Positions 6,878 to 14,513 of a stretch of DNA of 64,000 bases are shown here, piece by piece. A model generated the notes under the pieces. It searched no databases. It saw nothing but the letters and a program-made list of their open reading frames with translations, and had not been told where the DNA came from. Location: positions 157,844 to 221,843 of the forward strand of contig CAMUML010000001.1 in NCBI GenBank assembly GCA_947089855.1, given 5' to 3'. The position numbers and the translations under genes were made by a program. Positions within the stretch are counted from its first letter, which is position 1; each line of letters opens with the position of its first letter. The DNA is from an uncultured Eubacterium sp. Its GTDB lineage: Bacteria > Bacillota > Clostridia > Lachnospirales > Lachnospiraceae.

Positions 6878-7084
6878 TTATTTCAAAATTTTTTCTAACT
6901 CGTCCAATTTAGATAAAACCGTATCACGCACAAACGCACTAGCCGTTTTGTTAAGCCCTAAACTTTCTATGCGTTCTTTCGTCCCATTTGGAAAAACAAT
7001 ATTCAGCCTATAGTTGCGGTTTTCATATTCTCTAACCGCCTTTTGTCTTGCGGCTCTTTGTTCTGGTGTATATTCTTTCGCCAT
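6878..7084 (-). CDS. ribbon-helix-helix (Arc/MetJ-type) DNA-binding protein
   Basis: 68 residues from ATG 7084, which follows GGAGG at a normal distance. An upstream in-frame start at 7138 would place coding sequence across the promoter and is rejected. The N-terminal 20 residues are basic and flexible (KEYTPEQRAARQKAVREYEN). They are followed by an RHH unit: strand YRLNIVFP, helix NGTKERIESLG, turn LNKT, helix ASAFVRDTVLSKLDELEKIL. Its own promoter has an iteron in the spacer, indicating autorepression. It probably represses the 56-residue gene and the plus-strand operon as well. A centromere-binding role cannot be told apart from sequence. Confidence 0.8.
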   Translation of the reverse strand: MAKEYTPEQRAARQKAVREYENRNYRLNIVFPNGTKERIESLGLNKTASAFVRDTVLSKLDELEKILK

Positions 7085-7109
7085 GTGCCACACCTCCATA
7101 TTTTTATTT

Positions 7110-7138
7110 ATTATATCATATGTGCGTAAACTTTTCAA
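7110..7138 (-). promoter_or_regulatory. RHH gene promoter with iteron in spacer
   Basis: On the minus strand TTGAAA (7138-7133) and TATAAT (7115-7110) are 17 bases apart, with the iteron 7118-7129 between them. The geometry matches that of the 6826-6854 promoter. Confidence 0.75.
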
Positions 7139-7210
7139 GTTATATGTGCGTTATATAAATTGCACAAATTCTTCACTTATATGTGCGTAATAATCGTGCA
7201 TTATTCCATC

Positions 7211-7242
7211 TTGTATATGTGCGTAATATATGGTACTATAAT
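7211..7242 (+). promoter_or_regulatory. candidate promoter of the plus-strand three-gene operon
   Basis: TATAAT at 7237-7242 lies 45 bases before the gene at 7288. The best -35 (TTGTAT, 7211-7216) has a long 20-base spacer and overlaps iteron six (7215-7226). A repressor- or activator-dependent promoter is plausible. Confidence 0.4.
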
Positions 7243-7287
7243 ATCAACAAGAAACAAGAAAACAACCACCAAACAGGAGGGGCGGAT

Positions 7288-7641
7288 ATGACAAAATTAT
7301 ATGAGCATGAAATACAGAGAAGTAACATCACTCCAAAGCAGTTCTTTACATATTGCAAAAATCAACTTAGCAAGAAGGGTATTGACATAGAAACATGGGT
7401 TGAATTTGAAAATTGGGAAAACCCAACCACTCCTTGCAATAGTACATCAAAACACGAAGATTGGGAAGAACCGCAAACAGAAGTGTGCAAATTACAGCCT
7501 TATGACTGGCAATTGTTTTTACAAAACGCTTACAACCTTATCATCGAATTTGACTTTTGGGATGATAAGAAAGGGTTTGGATACCTGTATATAAAAGAAT
7601 ATGAAGATAAAGCCGTTGCGGTAGCTTTAAATAACCATTAA
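7288..7641 (+). CDS. hypothetical protein, 117 residues
   Basis: ATG 7288 follows GGAGG within a longer open frame; the upstream part lies across the iterons and is not used. The product is acidic and rich in Trp and Phe (ETWVEFENWENP, FDFWDDKKGFGYLY). It begins a plus-strand run of three small genes. A CCGGCA-GGAA-TGCCGG hairpin (7653-7668) lies between it and the next gene. I do not recognise the family. The operon is probably controlled by the RHH protein. Confidence 0.72.
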   Translation: MTKLYEHEIQRSNITPKQFFTYCKNQLSKKGIDIETWVEFENWENPTTPCNSTSKHEDWEEPQTEVCKLQPYDWQLFLQNAYNLIIEFDFWDDKKGFGYLYIKEYEDKAVAVALNNH

Positions 7642-7707
7642 GCCGCAAGTGTCCGGCAGGAATGCCGGGGTTGGAAAATATAAAAGAAAGGTTAAAAGGC
7701 GGAGAAT

Positions 7708-8142
7708 ATGAAGAATTTATATTGGTTTACAAATAAAGATGGAGAAAATATTTTAGACGATTTCCGCGGAACAGAAAAACAAGCCGTTAAATATGCAGAA
7801 AAACAGGCTAAGGTATTAAATGAAAATATTTATATAAATTGCGATGAAGATATTGTTGATGTTGCATTCGCATGGTCGGATCAGCAAAGCGAGGGCGCAG
7901 GATCCTTGGATTCTGCCGAAATAAAATTTAAGGAGGATGCAAAAACGAACAGTAGATTATGGGAAACATTTGAAAGCGCATATTTTGAAGCCACAAGGAT
8001 TCCGTGGAGAATCTATGGCAACCATTCGCATAGGCTTTTGTGCCGCGATTACGGCGAATTAAAGAAAAGCGGATTGGATGATATGGAAGTCATCAAATGC
8101 ACCAAGAAAAACGGATATTGGAGAATTGTTGTTGCAGATTAA
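7708..8142 (+). CDS. hypothetical protein, 144 residues
   Basis: An intact ORF starting MKNLYWFTNKDGENILDD, with a GGCGGAG ribosome-binding site. It is a mixed alpha/beta acidic protein ending in GYWRIVVAD, where a basic stretch (ECTKKN-like CTKKNGYW) precedes the tail. There is no signal peptide or membrane segment. It is the middle gene of a three-gene run of mobile-element genes. The function is unknown. Confidence 0.72.
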   Translation: MKNLYWFTNKDGENILDDFRGTEKQAVKYAEKQAKVLNENIYINCDEDIVDVAFAWSDQQSEGAGSLDSAEIKFKEDAKTNSRLWETFESAYFEATRIPWRIYGNHSHRLLCRDYGELKKSGLDDMEVIKCTKKNGYWRIVVAD

Positions 8143-8188
8143 AAACAAAATTCCCAGCCCCCAGGGATAAGGGGAGGAAGAAAAGGAT

Positions 8189-8422
8189 ATGAAAGAATAC
8201 GCATTTGAAGAATTGGGATATTTTCAGGAAAGAGAGTGCCAAGCAATAAAGGAAGAAATGCAAGGAAAAACTTACATGAATTTTGATATTACATGGTGTA
8301 ATTATGCGGGAAATTGCACGTTAGTTGTTAAAACTGACTATGAGGACAAACCGCAAAACATAAAGAATTTTTTCTTGAATTGTTCTTTAGGGCAGATTTT
8401 TCAAATCAAAAGAAATTTATAG
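8189..8422 (+). CDS. hypothetical protein, 77 residues
   Basis: ATG follows a GGGGAGG-rich stretch (about 8171-8178). The product (starts MKEYAFEELGYFQE) has a central WCNYAGNCTLVV strand with two cysteines. It looks like a small soluble beta-rich protein. It closes the plus-strand operon, and a GC-rich imperfect hairpin (AGGGCGG/CCACCCT) follows directly. The function is unknown. Confidence 0.7.
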   Translation: MKEYAFEELGYFQERECQAIKEEMQGKTYMNFDITWCNYAGNCTLVVKTDYEDKPQNIKNFFLNCSLGQIFQIKRNL

Positions 8423-8464
8423 GGCGGCATAACCACCCTTTCCACCTTGGCACGCACCCGCAGC

Positions 8465-8501
8465 GGAATTATAATTTTTGAATTTGGTGAATTATAATTC
8501 C
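8465..8501. repeat. perfect 12-bp inverted repeat
   Basis: GGAATTATAATT (8465-8476) and AATTATAATTCC (8490-8501) are separated by 13 bases. Each arm is itself nearly palindromic, so the site could be a dyad for a dimeric protein or a cruciform. The short T5 run lies inside the loop, so terminator function is doubtful. Confidence 0.65.
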
Positions 8502-8603
8502 AGTTTTATGCAGTCTGGGAAGGTTTTGAGAGTGTATCCATTAATGAATATAAATCACTATTGCAATAGTCTATTTGAAAAATATTATCATATTCGGTCA
8601 GAC

Positions 8604-8660
8604 ATGCTATACTATCCCTACGCTGTTCTAATCTGACTATAGACAGTATAGCATATTTTT
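8604..8660 (+). terminator. possible terminator of the plus-strand operon
   Basis: ATGCTATACT (8604-8613) pairs perfectly with AGTATAGCAT (8645-8654), closely followed by TTTTTT on the plus strand. The 31-base loop is long for a terminator, so a recombination or protein site is also possible. Confidence 0.4.
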
Positions 8661-8745
8661 TGAGAAGTTGTATATTATTTTAAATAATAATTTCCTTAAA
8701 TAATACCCCTAAACCGCTAAATCCATCCAAGGGTATTTTCATTAT

Positions 8746-9846
8746 CTATAATTCATCTTTTATTAGTATTTCCATTTCATCCATAACATTATTATCCGCA
8801 ATAACCTGTAATACAAATGTACTTCCTATAACTTTTTCATTATCAACGCATAGCATAATCTGATTTTCGCTTGTAATCTGTTCAACCTCAAAACCAGCAA
8901 GGACATTCCATGTAAAAGCCACGTTATCAGCTTCATTGCCAGCATTATCCGTGATTTTAAGTGTATATTTCCTCCGTATGCCGCATGCCAGTTCCGGTTT
9001 CCCTATGATTTCATATGTATAGGATACATCTGGATTGCCAGCTACTACAATACCGCTTGCCCCAGAAATATCTTTTTCTACCCAGTATGCTTTGAACGAC
9101 ACTGATCCATCTGAAAGGAATCTAACATTTCCTGTGCCGTCAATAGAAGCAACGCTTGTATCCGTACTTTCCCATGTTACCGTACCATTTGTAATTACGT
9201 TGTTAATATAAAGTGTTGCTGATAATTGTGCTGTATCACCAACCATATAGGCCTCTTCTAGCAATCCATCAATGGCAACCTTCAAATGACCTGCTGGGTT
9301 TTCATTTGTAGTAACTTCTGTTATAATATGCAGGATCCCGTCTTTGTAATAGATATTATTTACTTTATATGTCCGCCCAAACTCATTGAACGTATCATCA
9401 ATCTTTATCTGTCTGCTAAGTGAATTTGATTCTGTGATAAATTCCATTGTACCGCTAATGAGCGATAACACATTATTTCTTTCTGCTAATCCGTCCTTCA
9501 TTGCAGATGCATAACAAGGTATCCCTACCACATCCCTGTTGTTCAGTGTAATCATCCCATTACAGGCTAAAGCACTGGATTTGTAGTAACAATGGTTCTC
9601 TTCTGTCTCACGGTTGACAAGGATATATACCTTGTTTCCATATGAAATTAAACTGCCCTGGACAACTGGCGCATCCGTATAGTAGTAGAGTGTAATCCTG
9701 TCTTCATAATTATTGCCATCGTCATTGCGCCGCATAAACGCCTGGAATCCGCTTCCAGACGTATATGCCGTTATATTCCTGCCCTCGCGCTCCATTGTAG
9801 CGTCAAATATTGTTTCAAGCGGCGTATACATCAGGTTTATGCCCAT
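8746..9846 (-). CDS. phage-type structural or surface protein with BIG2 Ig-like domain
   Basis: 366 residues from ATG 9846, which follows GGGGGAGGGG. The upstream extension to 9900 overlaps the neighbouring gene and is rejected. The N-terminal about 95 residues (starts MGINLMYTPL; ITLYYYTDAPVVQGSLISYG) resemble small phage virion-assembly proteins. About residues 195-260 form a bacterial Ig-like BIG2 domain (TVTWESTDTSVASIDGTGNV). A further beta-rich domain follows (about 265-366). No signal peptide is present, as expected for a virion protein. It is the last of three minus-strand genes. A virion decoration, tail or adsorption role is inference. Confidence 0.7.
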   Translation of the reverse strand: MGINLMYTPLETIFDATMEREGRNITAYTSGSGFQAFMRRNDDGNNYEDRITLYYYTDAPVVQGSLISYGNKVYILVNRETEENHCYYKSSALACNGMITLNNRDVVGIPCYASAMKDGLAERNNVLSLISGTMEFITESNSLSRQIKIDDTFNEFGRTYKVNNIYYKDGILHIITEVTTNENPAGHLKVAIDGLLEEAYMVGDTAQLSATLYINNVITNGTVTWESTDTSVASIDGTGNVRFLSDGSVSFKAYWVEKDISGASGIVVAGNPDVSYTYEIIGKPELACGIRRKYTLKITDNAGNEADNVAFTWNVLAGFEVEQITSENQIMLCVDNEKVIGSTFVLQVIADNNVMDEMEILIKDEL

Positions 9847-9859
9847 AATACCCCTCCCC

Positions 9860-10276
9860 CTAACGTGTGTAAAACATAAATGTAAAGTCTGAATCAGCAT
9901 AATGCATTTCTGCTTTGATCCGGTTGATTTCTGCCCGGAGGTCTTTTAACCTGTTCCACAATGATGTGGCAGCTTCGCCGGATGTAACAAATTCAGTTTC
10001 AATTTTCCGGTACATGTCAATATTAGATAACAGCGTTTGCAGGATGCTGTATACTGTTTCTAATAATTTTGCATGGTCTGTATTCTTGTCGAATGTTTCA
10101 TATGCATCCAGGCCGTTTTCATTTAAGAATTTTTCATATACTTCTTTTGGGTAATACTGTCTGTTGTTCAGTTCCACCATTAACCTGTCATAGTTTGAAA
10201 ATCCTGACCCTAATTCATGGTCGGGTATCCTGCTGTACTGGTTGTCTGTGTACTGTCTGGATCTATTTTCTGTCAT
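9860..10276 (-). CDS. probable phage protein, helical, 138 residues
   Basis: An intact ORF starting MTENRSRQYTDNQYSR. After a polar N-terminus it is mostly helical (KLLETVYSILQTLLSNIDMY, SLWNRLKDLRAEINRIKAEM), consistent with a coiled-coil virion or assembly protein. It ends 13 bases before the BIG2-domain gene and is surely cotranscribed with it. No family is recognised. Confidence 0.68.
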   Translation of the reverse strand: MTENRSRQYTDNQYSRIPDHELGSGFSNYDRLMVELNNRQYYPKEVYEKFLNENGLDAYETFDKNTDHAKLLETVYSILQTLLSNIDMYRKIETEFVTSGEAATSLWNRLKDLRAEINRIKAEMHYADSDFTFMFYTR

Positions 10277-10316
10277 AAATGTTATTCCTCACTTTCTTAT
10301 GAATATCTTTAGTTGA

Positions 10317-10703
10317 TTAACTCAGATAAATATCTACGTGTCTTGAACCAAAAAGGTCAACTGTATATTCTATTTTTTCAATGTCATATTCTTTACCGCC
10401 TATGTCGATGGTTCCAAGGCTGTCTATGAGTGAAATTTCCTGTAAACTGAAAAAGTTTATGCCCGGTATGCCTTCTACGTCTAATACTTCTCCATTGAAA
10501 TTGAACCTTGCCATGATTATATCCGGGTCTTCCTCAAAATAAAGTATTGCATGGTTCCTGTCTATCAGATGGAAATTTTTCAGTTTAAGGCATTTTGAAT
10601 ATTCCTCATTAAAATAAATATTCAGGTCATTTTCCATTTGGGAATAGAGGCCATTTTCTGATTCAAATTCTACTATGCGTACTACATTATCGATTTTTGC
10701 CAT
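10317..10703 (-). CDS. hypothetical mobile-element protein, 128 residues
   Basis: ATG 10703 follows AAAGGA. A longer frame to 10748 lacks a better site. The acidic product starts MAKIDNVVRIVEFESEN and contains alternating beta strands (HAILYFEEDPDIIMARF, KEYDIEKIEYTVDLFG). It is the first of three minus-strand genes at the right end of the element. The function is unknown. Confidence 0.65.
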   Translation of the reverse strand: MAKIDNVVRIVEFESENGLYSQMENDLNIYFNEEYSKCLKLKNFHLIDRNHAILYFEEDPDIIMARFNFNGEVLDVEGIPGINFFSLQEISLIDSLGTIDIGGKEYDIEKIEYTVDLFGSRHVDIYLS

Positions 10704-10790
10704 CTGGTTTGTTCCTTTCTGGTTTGAGTATATTTTTACGTTCGTCAATTTTGGCGGGTGATATTTGATATTCTATTTTTAAGCACTAAA

Positions 10791-10836
10791 ATAAAGGCAC
10801 TACCAACTGTATTTCTACAATTAGTAATGCCTTTAT
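10791..10836 (-). terminator. long stem-loop at the element end, likely minus-strand terminator
   Basis: ATAAAGGCA (10791-10799) pairs with TGCCTTTAT (10828-10836), and the inner TACTAA/TTGGTA and TGTA/TACA pairs close a four-base loop. On the minus strand it is followed by a TTTATTTTAG tract. It would stop read-through from the rlmI side into the element. Confidence 0.5.
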
Positions 10837-10885
10837 GCTAATGTTTAAAATACAAGTGTATTAACGCTTTTCCTCAATGATTTAC

Positions 10886-10930
10886 TACGCCATTTTATAC
10901 GCCAATTTTATAAAAAATTACGCCATTTTG
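10886..10930 (+). repeat. three short direct repeats, candidate integrase arm-binding sites
   Basis: TACGCCATTTT (10886-10896), TACGCCAATTTT (10898-10909) and TACGCCATTTTG (10919-10930) are tandem direct repeats. They lie 70 to 115 bases from the 3' end of the rlmI-type gene, at the point where composition changes. Tyrosine integrases bind such arm-type repeats beside their crossover site. The crossover itself is probably between 10940 and 11000, but the other att copy is outside the window. Confidence 0.5.
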
Positions 10931-11000
10931 CGATAAGATACGATAACTTTTCACACGCTTAAAACGCCTGAAACCCTTGGAAAATCAACATTTCACAGCA

Positions 11001-12200
11001 TTATTTGTCCACGCACACCTGAAAAATATAAAACTTTAAATAATACGATTCCTCTGCCGCCCACAAAATCGGATGGTCAGGTGCCTGCGTGCGGAATTCT
11101 ATTTGCCGGAGCCGTTTATGAACCTGCTTTGCTGCCTGTTGAAGCGTTTTCATAAACAGTTCGTTGGACATAAAATGGGAGCATGAGCAGGTAGCTAAAA
11201 TCCCGCCATCCTGCAGCAGTTTCATCCCGCGCAGATTGATCTCGCGGTAGCCTTTTACCGCGTTTTTTATTGAATTTCTGGATTTTGTAAATGCCGGTGG
11301 GTCTAAAATGACAACGTCAAACCGGTTTCCTTCCCGTTCCAATTTGGGCAGCAGTTCAAATACATCCCCACAGGTAAATTGCACACAGCCGGAAAGGCCG
11401 TTTAACGTTGCATTGATACGTGCCTGTGCAATACCGGTTTCAGAGGCGTCAATACCGAGGACGCTTGCTGCACCGGCTTGAGCGGCATTTAGGGCAAAGG
11501 AACCAGTATGGGTAAAACAGTCTAAAACAGCGGCATTTTTGCAAAACCTACGGATAGCCAGACGGTTATATTTTTGGTCTAGGAAATATCCTGTTTTTTG
11601 CCCATTCTCCACATCGACCATATATTTAACTCCATTTTCTTCGATTGGTATATTTGGGTCAAATGCCGCGCCGAGGAACCCTTTATAACGTTCCATACCT
11701 TCTAGTTCCCGCACTTTAGCGTCACTGCGTTCGTAAATGCCTCGGATTGCTATGCCATCGGCGGCCAGGGTATCCGTTAATGCATGCAGGATTTTTCCTT
11801 TTAACCGGTCGATGCCAAGGGCCAGGGATTCTACGACTAGCACATCCGAGAATTTATCTACAACAAGTCCCGGTAGGAAATCGGCTTCGCCAAAAATCAG
11901 CCTACAGCAATCCGTGTCAATTGCCTTTTTGCGGTAGTCCCATGCAGTTTGCACACGCATCCGGAGGAAGGCATCATCTATTTCTTGCGACGCATTGCGT
12001 GTCATCAAGCGGATCCTGATTTTAGAATGAAGGTTGATAAAGCCTTTTCCTAACGGGTATCCGTCAAAATCATGTATGGTTACGATGCCGCCGTTTTCAA
12101 AAGCCCCTTGGACATTGGCGATTTCATTGTCATAAATCCATAGGCCTCCCGCTTTTAGGGAACGGCCTTCCCCTTTTTTTAAAGTTGCAACTGCGCTCAT
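11001..12200 (-). CDS. rlmI: 23S rRNA cytosine methyltransferase, RlmI family
   Basis: 399 residues from ATG 12200, which follows AAAGGA. The N-terminal about 75 residues form a PUA-type domain (GGLWIYDNEIANVQG). A SAM-dependent Rossmann fold follows with NGQKTGYFLDQKYNR, VLDCFTHTGSFALNAA (SAM loop), GIDASE, and the catalytic-region motif LDPPAF. RlmI/YccW enzymes make m5C in 23S rRNA; the exact target here is not provable from sequence. The 3' end lies at the presumed integration point of the mobile element, and the last residues (CVDK) may have been supplied by the element. Confidence 0.88.
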   Translation of the reverse strand: MSAVATLKKGEGRSLKAGGLWIYDNEIANVQGAFENGGIVTIHDFDGYPLGKGFINLHSKIRIRLMTRNASQEIDDAFLRMRVQTAWDYRKKAIDTDCCRLIFGEADFLPGLVVDKFSDVLVVESLALGIDRLKGKILHALTDTLAADGIAIRGIYERSDAKVRELEGMERYKGFLGAAFDPNIPIEENGVKYMVDVENGQKTGYFLDQKYNRLAIRRFCKNAAVLDCFTHTGSFALNAAQAGAASVLGIDASETGIAQARINATLNGLSGCVQFTCGDVFELLPKLEREGNRFDVVILDPPAFTKSRNSIKNAVKGYREINLRGMKLLQDGGILATCSCSHFMSNELFMKTLQQAAKQVHKRLRQIEFRTQAPDHPILWAAEESYYLKFYIFQVCVDK

Positions 12201-12455
12201 AATGTGTATCCTTTCGATTTTATCCAAAATTTATTATATCATAAAAAATTTTAGAAATAAATGAAACTTTTGGGAGTATATAAATTTTCTCCAATCTTTG
12301 CAAAGACAACGCCTAATTTTTGTTGTATAATAGAATATCAATATAAAATGGCAAGCAATAAAATTTGCCAATAACGCCGACTCACGTGCGTCAAAATCGA
12401 AATCTATATGGAAAATTTTTCGCTCGTGAGTATGGACACGACAAGGAGGGGGCTC

Positions 12456-13547
12456 ATGGCGACGATAAGCTTATGTATGATTGTGAAAAATGAAGAAGCT
12501 GTTTTGGAACGCTGCCTTGCATCGATTGCAGATTTGATGGATGAAATCATCATTATAGATACCGGGTCGACGGACCGGACGAAGGAAATTGCAGCCCGTT
12601 ATACGGACAAGATTTATGATTATGTTTGGATCAATGATTTTAGCGATGCACGCAATTTTTCTTTTTCAAAAGCAACAATGGACTATATCTATACAGCTGA
12701 TGCGGATGAAGTGCTGGATGCTGAAAACCACAGGCGTTTTGCATTTTTGAAACAGTCTTTGATGCCAGAAATCGAGATTGTACAAATGAAGTATATTACA
12801 CCGGATGAATATAATACAGTAATGAATATCAGCAATGAATACCGGCCCAAATTGTACAGGCGCTTGCGTCAGTTTTGCTGGATTGATCCAGTCCATGAGA
12901 CGGTACGGACGAAGCCGCTTGTATTTGACAGTGATATTGAAATACTGCATTTGCCCCAATCGCAGCATAGCGGGCGTGATTTTGAGCTGTTTTTGCATAT
13001 CTTTGGCAATGGGCAGCCGTTGTCTGATAAATTGCATACGATGTACGCAAGGGAATTATTTATATCTGGTACCGACAGCGATTTTAGAAAGGCCCAACCG
13101 GTATTTGAACAGACGCTGTTAGAGGCATCTGGGGCTATGGGGCAGCGGCCGGCTGGTGCGGGGAGTGCTGGCCGGCTGGCGGAAGCGGTCTGTGTCTTAT
13201 GCCGCTGTATGCGGATGCAAAAGAAACGGGAAGAATTTTTTAAATATGCGCTTCGGTCGATAGCATATCATCCGTGCGCGGAGATTTCTTGTGAGCTAGG
13301 CGATTATTATAGCCAGGCTGGGGATTTTGAAGAGGCTGCCCGCTGGTATTATTGTGCTGCGTATGAGACAGACAGTATTTTGGATGTGCATACCGGTGGG
13401 GATATTCCGTTACGGAAACTGGCGCAGTGCTATAGCTGCTTGGCAGAAACGGATACGGCTATGCAGATACCGTACCTGACGATGGCAGAGGGCTGCCGTA
13501 AGGAGGCCGACGAATGGGAAATGCCGCAGGAAATGGCAAATAGTTAA
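12456..13547 (+). CDS. family 2 glycosyltransferase with C-terminal helical repeats
   Basis: 363 residues from ATG 12456 after AAGGAGG. The N-terminal GT-A fold has ISLCMIVKNEEAVLERCL, IIIDTGSTDRTKEIA and the metal-binding DADEVLD at about residue 85. A second half with several short helical pairs (SCELGDYYSQAGDFEEAARWYYCAAYE) resembles TPR-like repeats. This architecture is known for SunS-like peptide glycosyltransferases and for other cytoplasmic GT2 enzymes. No lantibiotic or peptide precursor gene is nearby, so the acceptor is unknown. Confidence 0.85.
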   Translation: MATISLCMIVKNEEAVLERCLASIADLMDEIIIIDTGSTDRTKEIAARYTDKIYDYVWINDFSDARNFSFSKATMDYIYTADADEVLDAENHRRFAFLKQSLMPEIEIVQMKYITPDEYNTVMNISNEYRPKLYRRLRQFCWIDPVHETVRTKPLVFDSDIEILHLPQSQHSGRDFELFLHIFGNGQPLSDKLHTMYARELFISGTDSDFRKAQPVFEQTLLEASGAMGQRPAGAGSAGRLAEAVCVLCRCMRMQKKREEFFKYALRSIAYHPCAEISCELGDYYSQAGDFEEAARWYYCAAYETDSILDVHTGGDIPLRKLAQCYSCLAETDTAMQIPYLTMAEGCRKEADEWEMPQEMANS

Positions 13548-13729
13548 AAAGAATCGCAAAAACTTTCAAAAAAGGGGCGGAATCGTCGAAAACAGGAGAT
13601 TTCTATTTATTTCTATTAAGAAATTGAAAATACTGCTGTTAAAAAGTTGTTTTCGTGGTATACTGTAACATGGTTTTAACATGATCTTATCATGGGCAGC
13701 AGTAGTTGTTATGATACCAAGGAGAACTT

Positions 13730-14434
13730 ATGTTTTTTAATATGGGGAAAGAGGCACTTGCAGCAGCCGGAGATGAGCATAAGCGGGACGCCTTTATTCA
13801 TAAGAATGAGAACTTTATATTAAACTGTGCAAGCAAATTTTCGAAGCATTACATCAGTAAAAGTGACGATGAATGGTCGATTGCGCTGATTGCGTTTTCT
13901 AATGCGATTGACACTTACAATGAGTCAAAGGGTGCATTTCCGTCCTATGCGAAGCTTTTGATTGAACATCGGCTGACGGATTATTTCCGTTCGCAGGCAC
14001 GCTTTTCTTCCGAAATGCAAACGGAGCCGTATTTGTTTACGGGGGAAGTTGATGAAGATGCGGAAAATATGGGTTATCAGATCAATGTTATGAAACAGGC
14101 ATCCGTGTCGGACGATAATCCGCTGTTAGATGAGATTGTAGCTATCTCTGAACATTTGGATGTTTATGGAATTACATTCTTAGAGTTGACTGAATGTTCA
14201 CCGAAAGCTGGTAAGACAAAAGATTCTTGTGCCAATGCAATCCGCTATTTGAAAGAACATCCGCTTCTGATTTCAAATATGAAGACAACGAAACAGCTTC
14301 CGATAAAACTTATTTCAGAAAATGCCAAAGTACCCCGAAAAATTCTGGAGCGCCATCGTAAATACATAATAACCGCAGCAGAAATACTTTCCGGTGATTA
14401 TCCAAAACTTGCTGAATATCTAAAACATATTTAG
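13730..14434 (+). CDS. sigI: RNA polymerase sigma factor SigI
   Basis: 234 residues. Region 2 is visible (SKSDDEWSIALIAFSNAIDT, then GAFPSYAKLLIEHRLTDYFR), followed by the SigI-specific C-terminal domain (ISENAKVPRKILERHRKYIITAAEIL). ATG follows AAGGAG by five bases. A CATGAT-CTT-ATCATG palindrome (13680-13694) lies 36 bases upstream and might be a control site. The cognate membrane anti-sigma factor follows on the same strand. In other Clostridia such pairs sense the cell surface or polysaccharides. Confidence 0.9.
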   Translation: MFFNMGKEALAAAGDEHKRDAFIHKNENFILNCASKFSKHYISKSDDEWSIALIAFSNAIDTYNESKGAFPSYAKLLIEHRLTDYFRSQARFSSEMQTEPYLFTGEVDEDAENMGYQINVMKQASVSDDNPLLDEIVAISEHLDVYGITFLELTECSPKAGKTKDSCANAIRYLKEHPLLISNMKTTKQLPIKLISENAKVPRKILERHRKYIITAAEILSGDYPKLAEYLKHI

Positions 14435-14513
14435 CAGGTGCCAACCAACCCAGCAAAAGTCGCCGCGTTTGTATTTCTGTGACAGTTATTATGAAAGAAA
14501 GGAGCCATCTACT

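Larger units (their letters stand above)
6834..7226 (+). repeat. six 12-bp direct repeats (iterons) around the RHH gene
   Basis: ATATGTGCGTAA occurs at 6834-6845, 7118-7129, 7179-7190 and 7215-7226, and ATATGTGCGTTA at 6869-6880 and 7142-7153, all in the same orientation. Start-to-start distances in the two clusters are 35, and 24, 37 and 36 bases. Copies overlap the promoters of the RHH gene, the 56-residue gene and probably the plus-strand operon. Direct repeats beside an RHH gene are typical of plasmid partition (ParG/omega-like) or copy-control (CopG-like) loci. Confidence 0.85.
8423..8745. other. convergent intergenic region with two perfect inverted repeats
   Basis: No gene is seen. 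A terminator-like hairpin directly follows the plus-strand operon. A perfect 12-bp inverted repeat (8465-8476 and 8490-8501) and a perfect 10-bp inverted repeat (8604-8613 and 8645-8654) follow. The region separates the converging small-gene operon and the structural-type genes. Confidence 0.6.

Noticed and set aside
6878-7138. RHH protein start at 7138 (86 residues)
   Set aside because: It would place coding sequence across the -10/-35 region and an iteron. The ATG at 7084 follows a good GGAGG.
6834-7226. Short direct repeats considered as a CRISPR array
   Set aside because: The repeats are only 12 bp, irregularly spaced, interrupted by a gene, and lie within promoters. There are no spacers of uniform length and no cas genes.
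8746-9900. Start of the BIG2-domain protein at 9900
   Set aside because: It overlaps the preceding gene and lacks a ribosome-binding site, whereas the ATG at 9846 follows GGGGGAGGGG.
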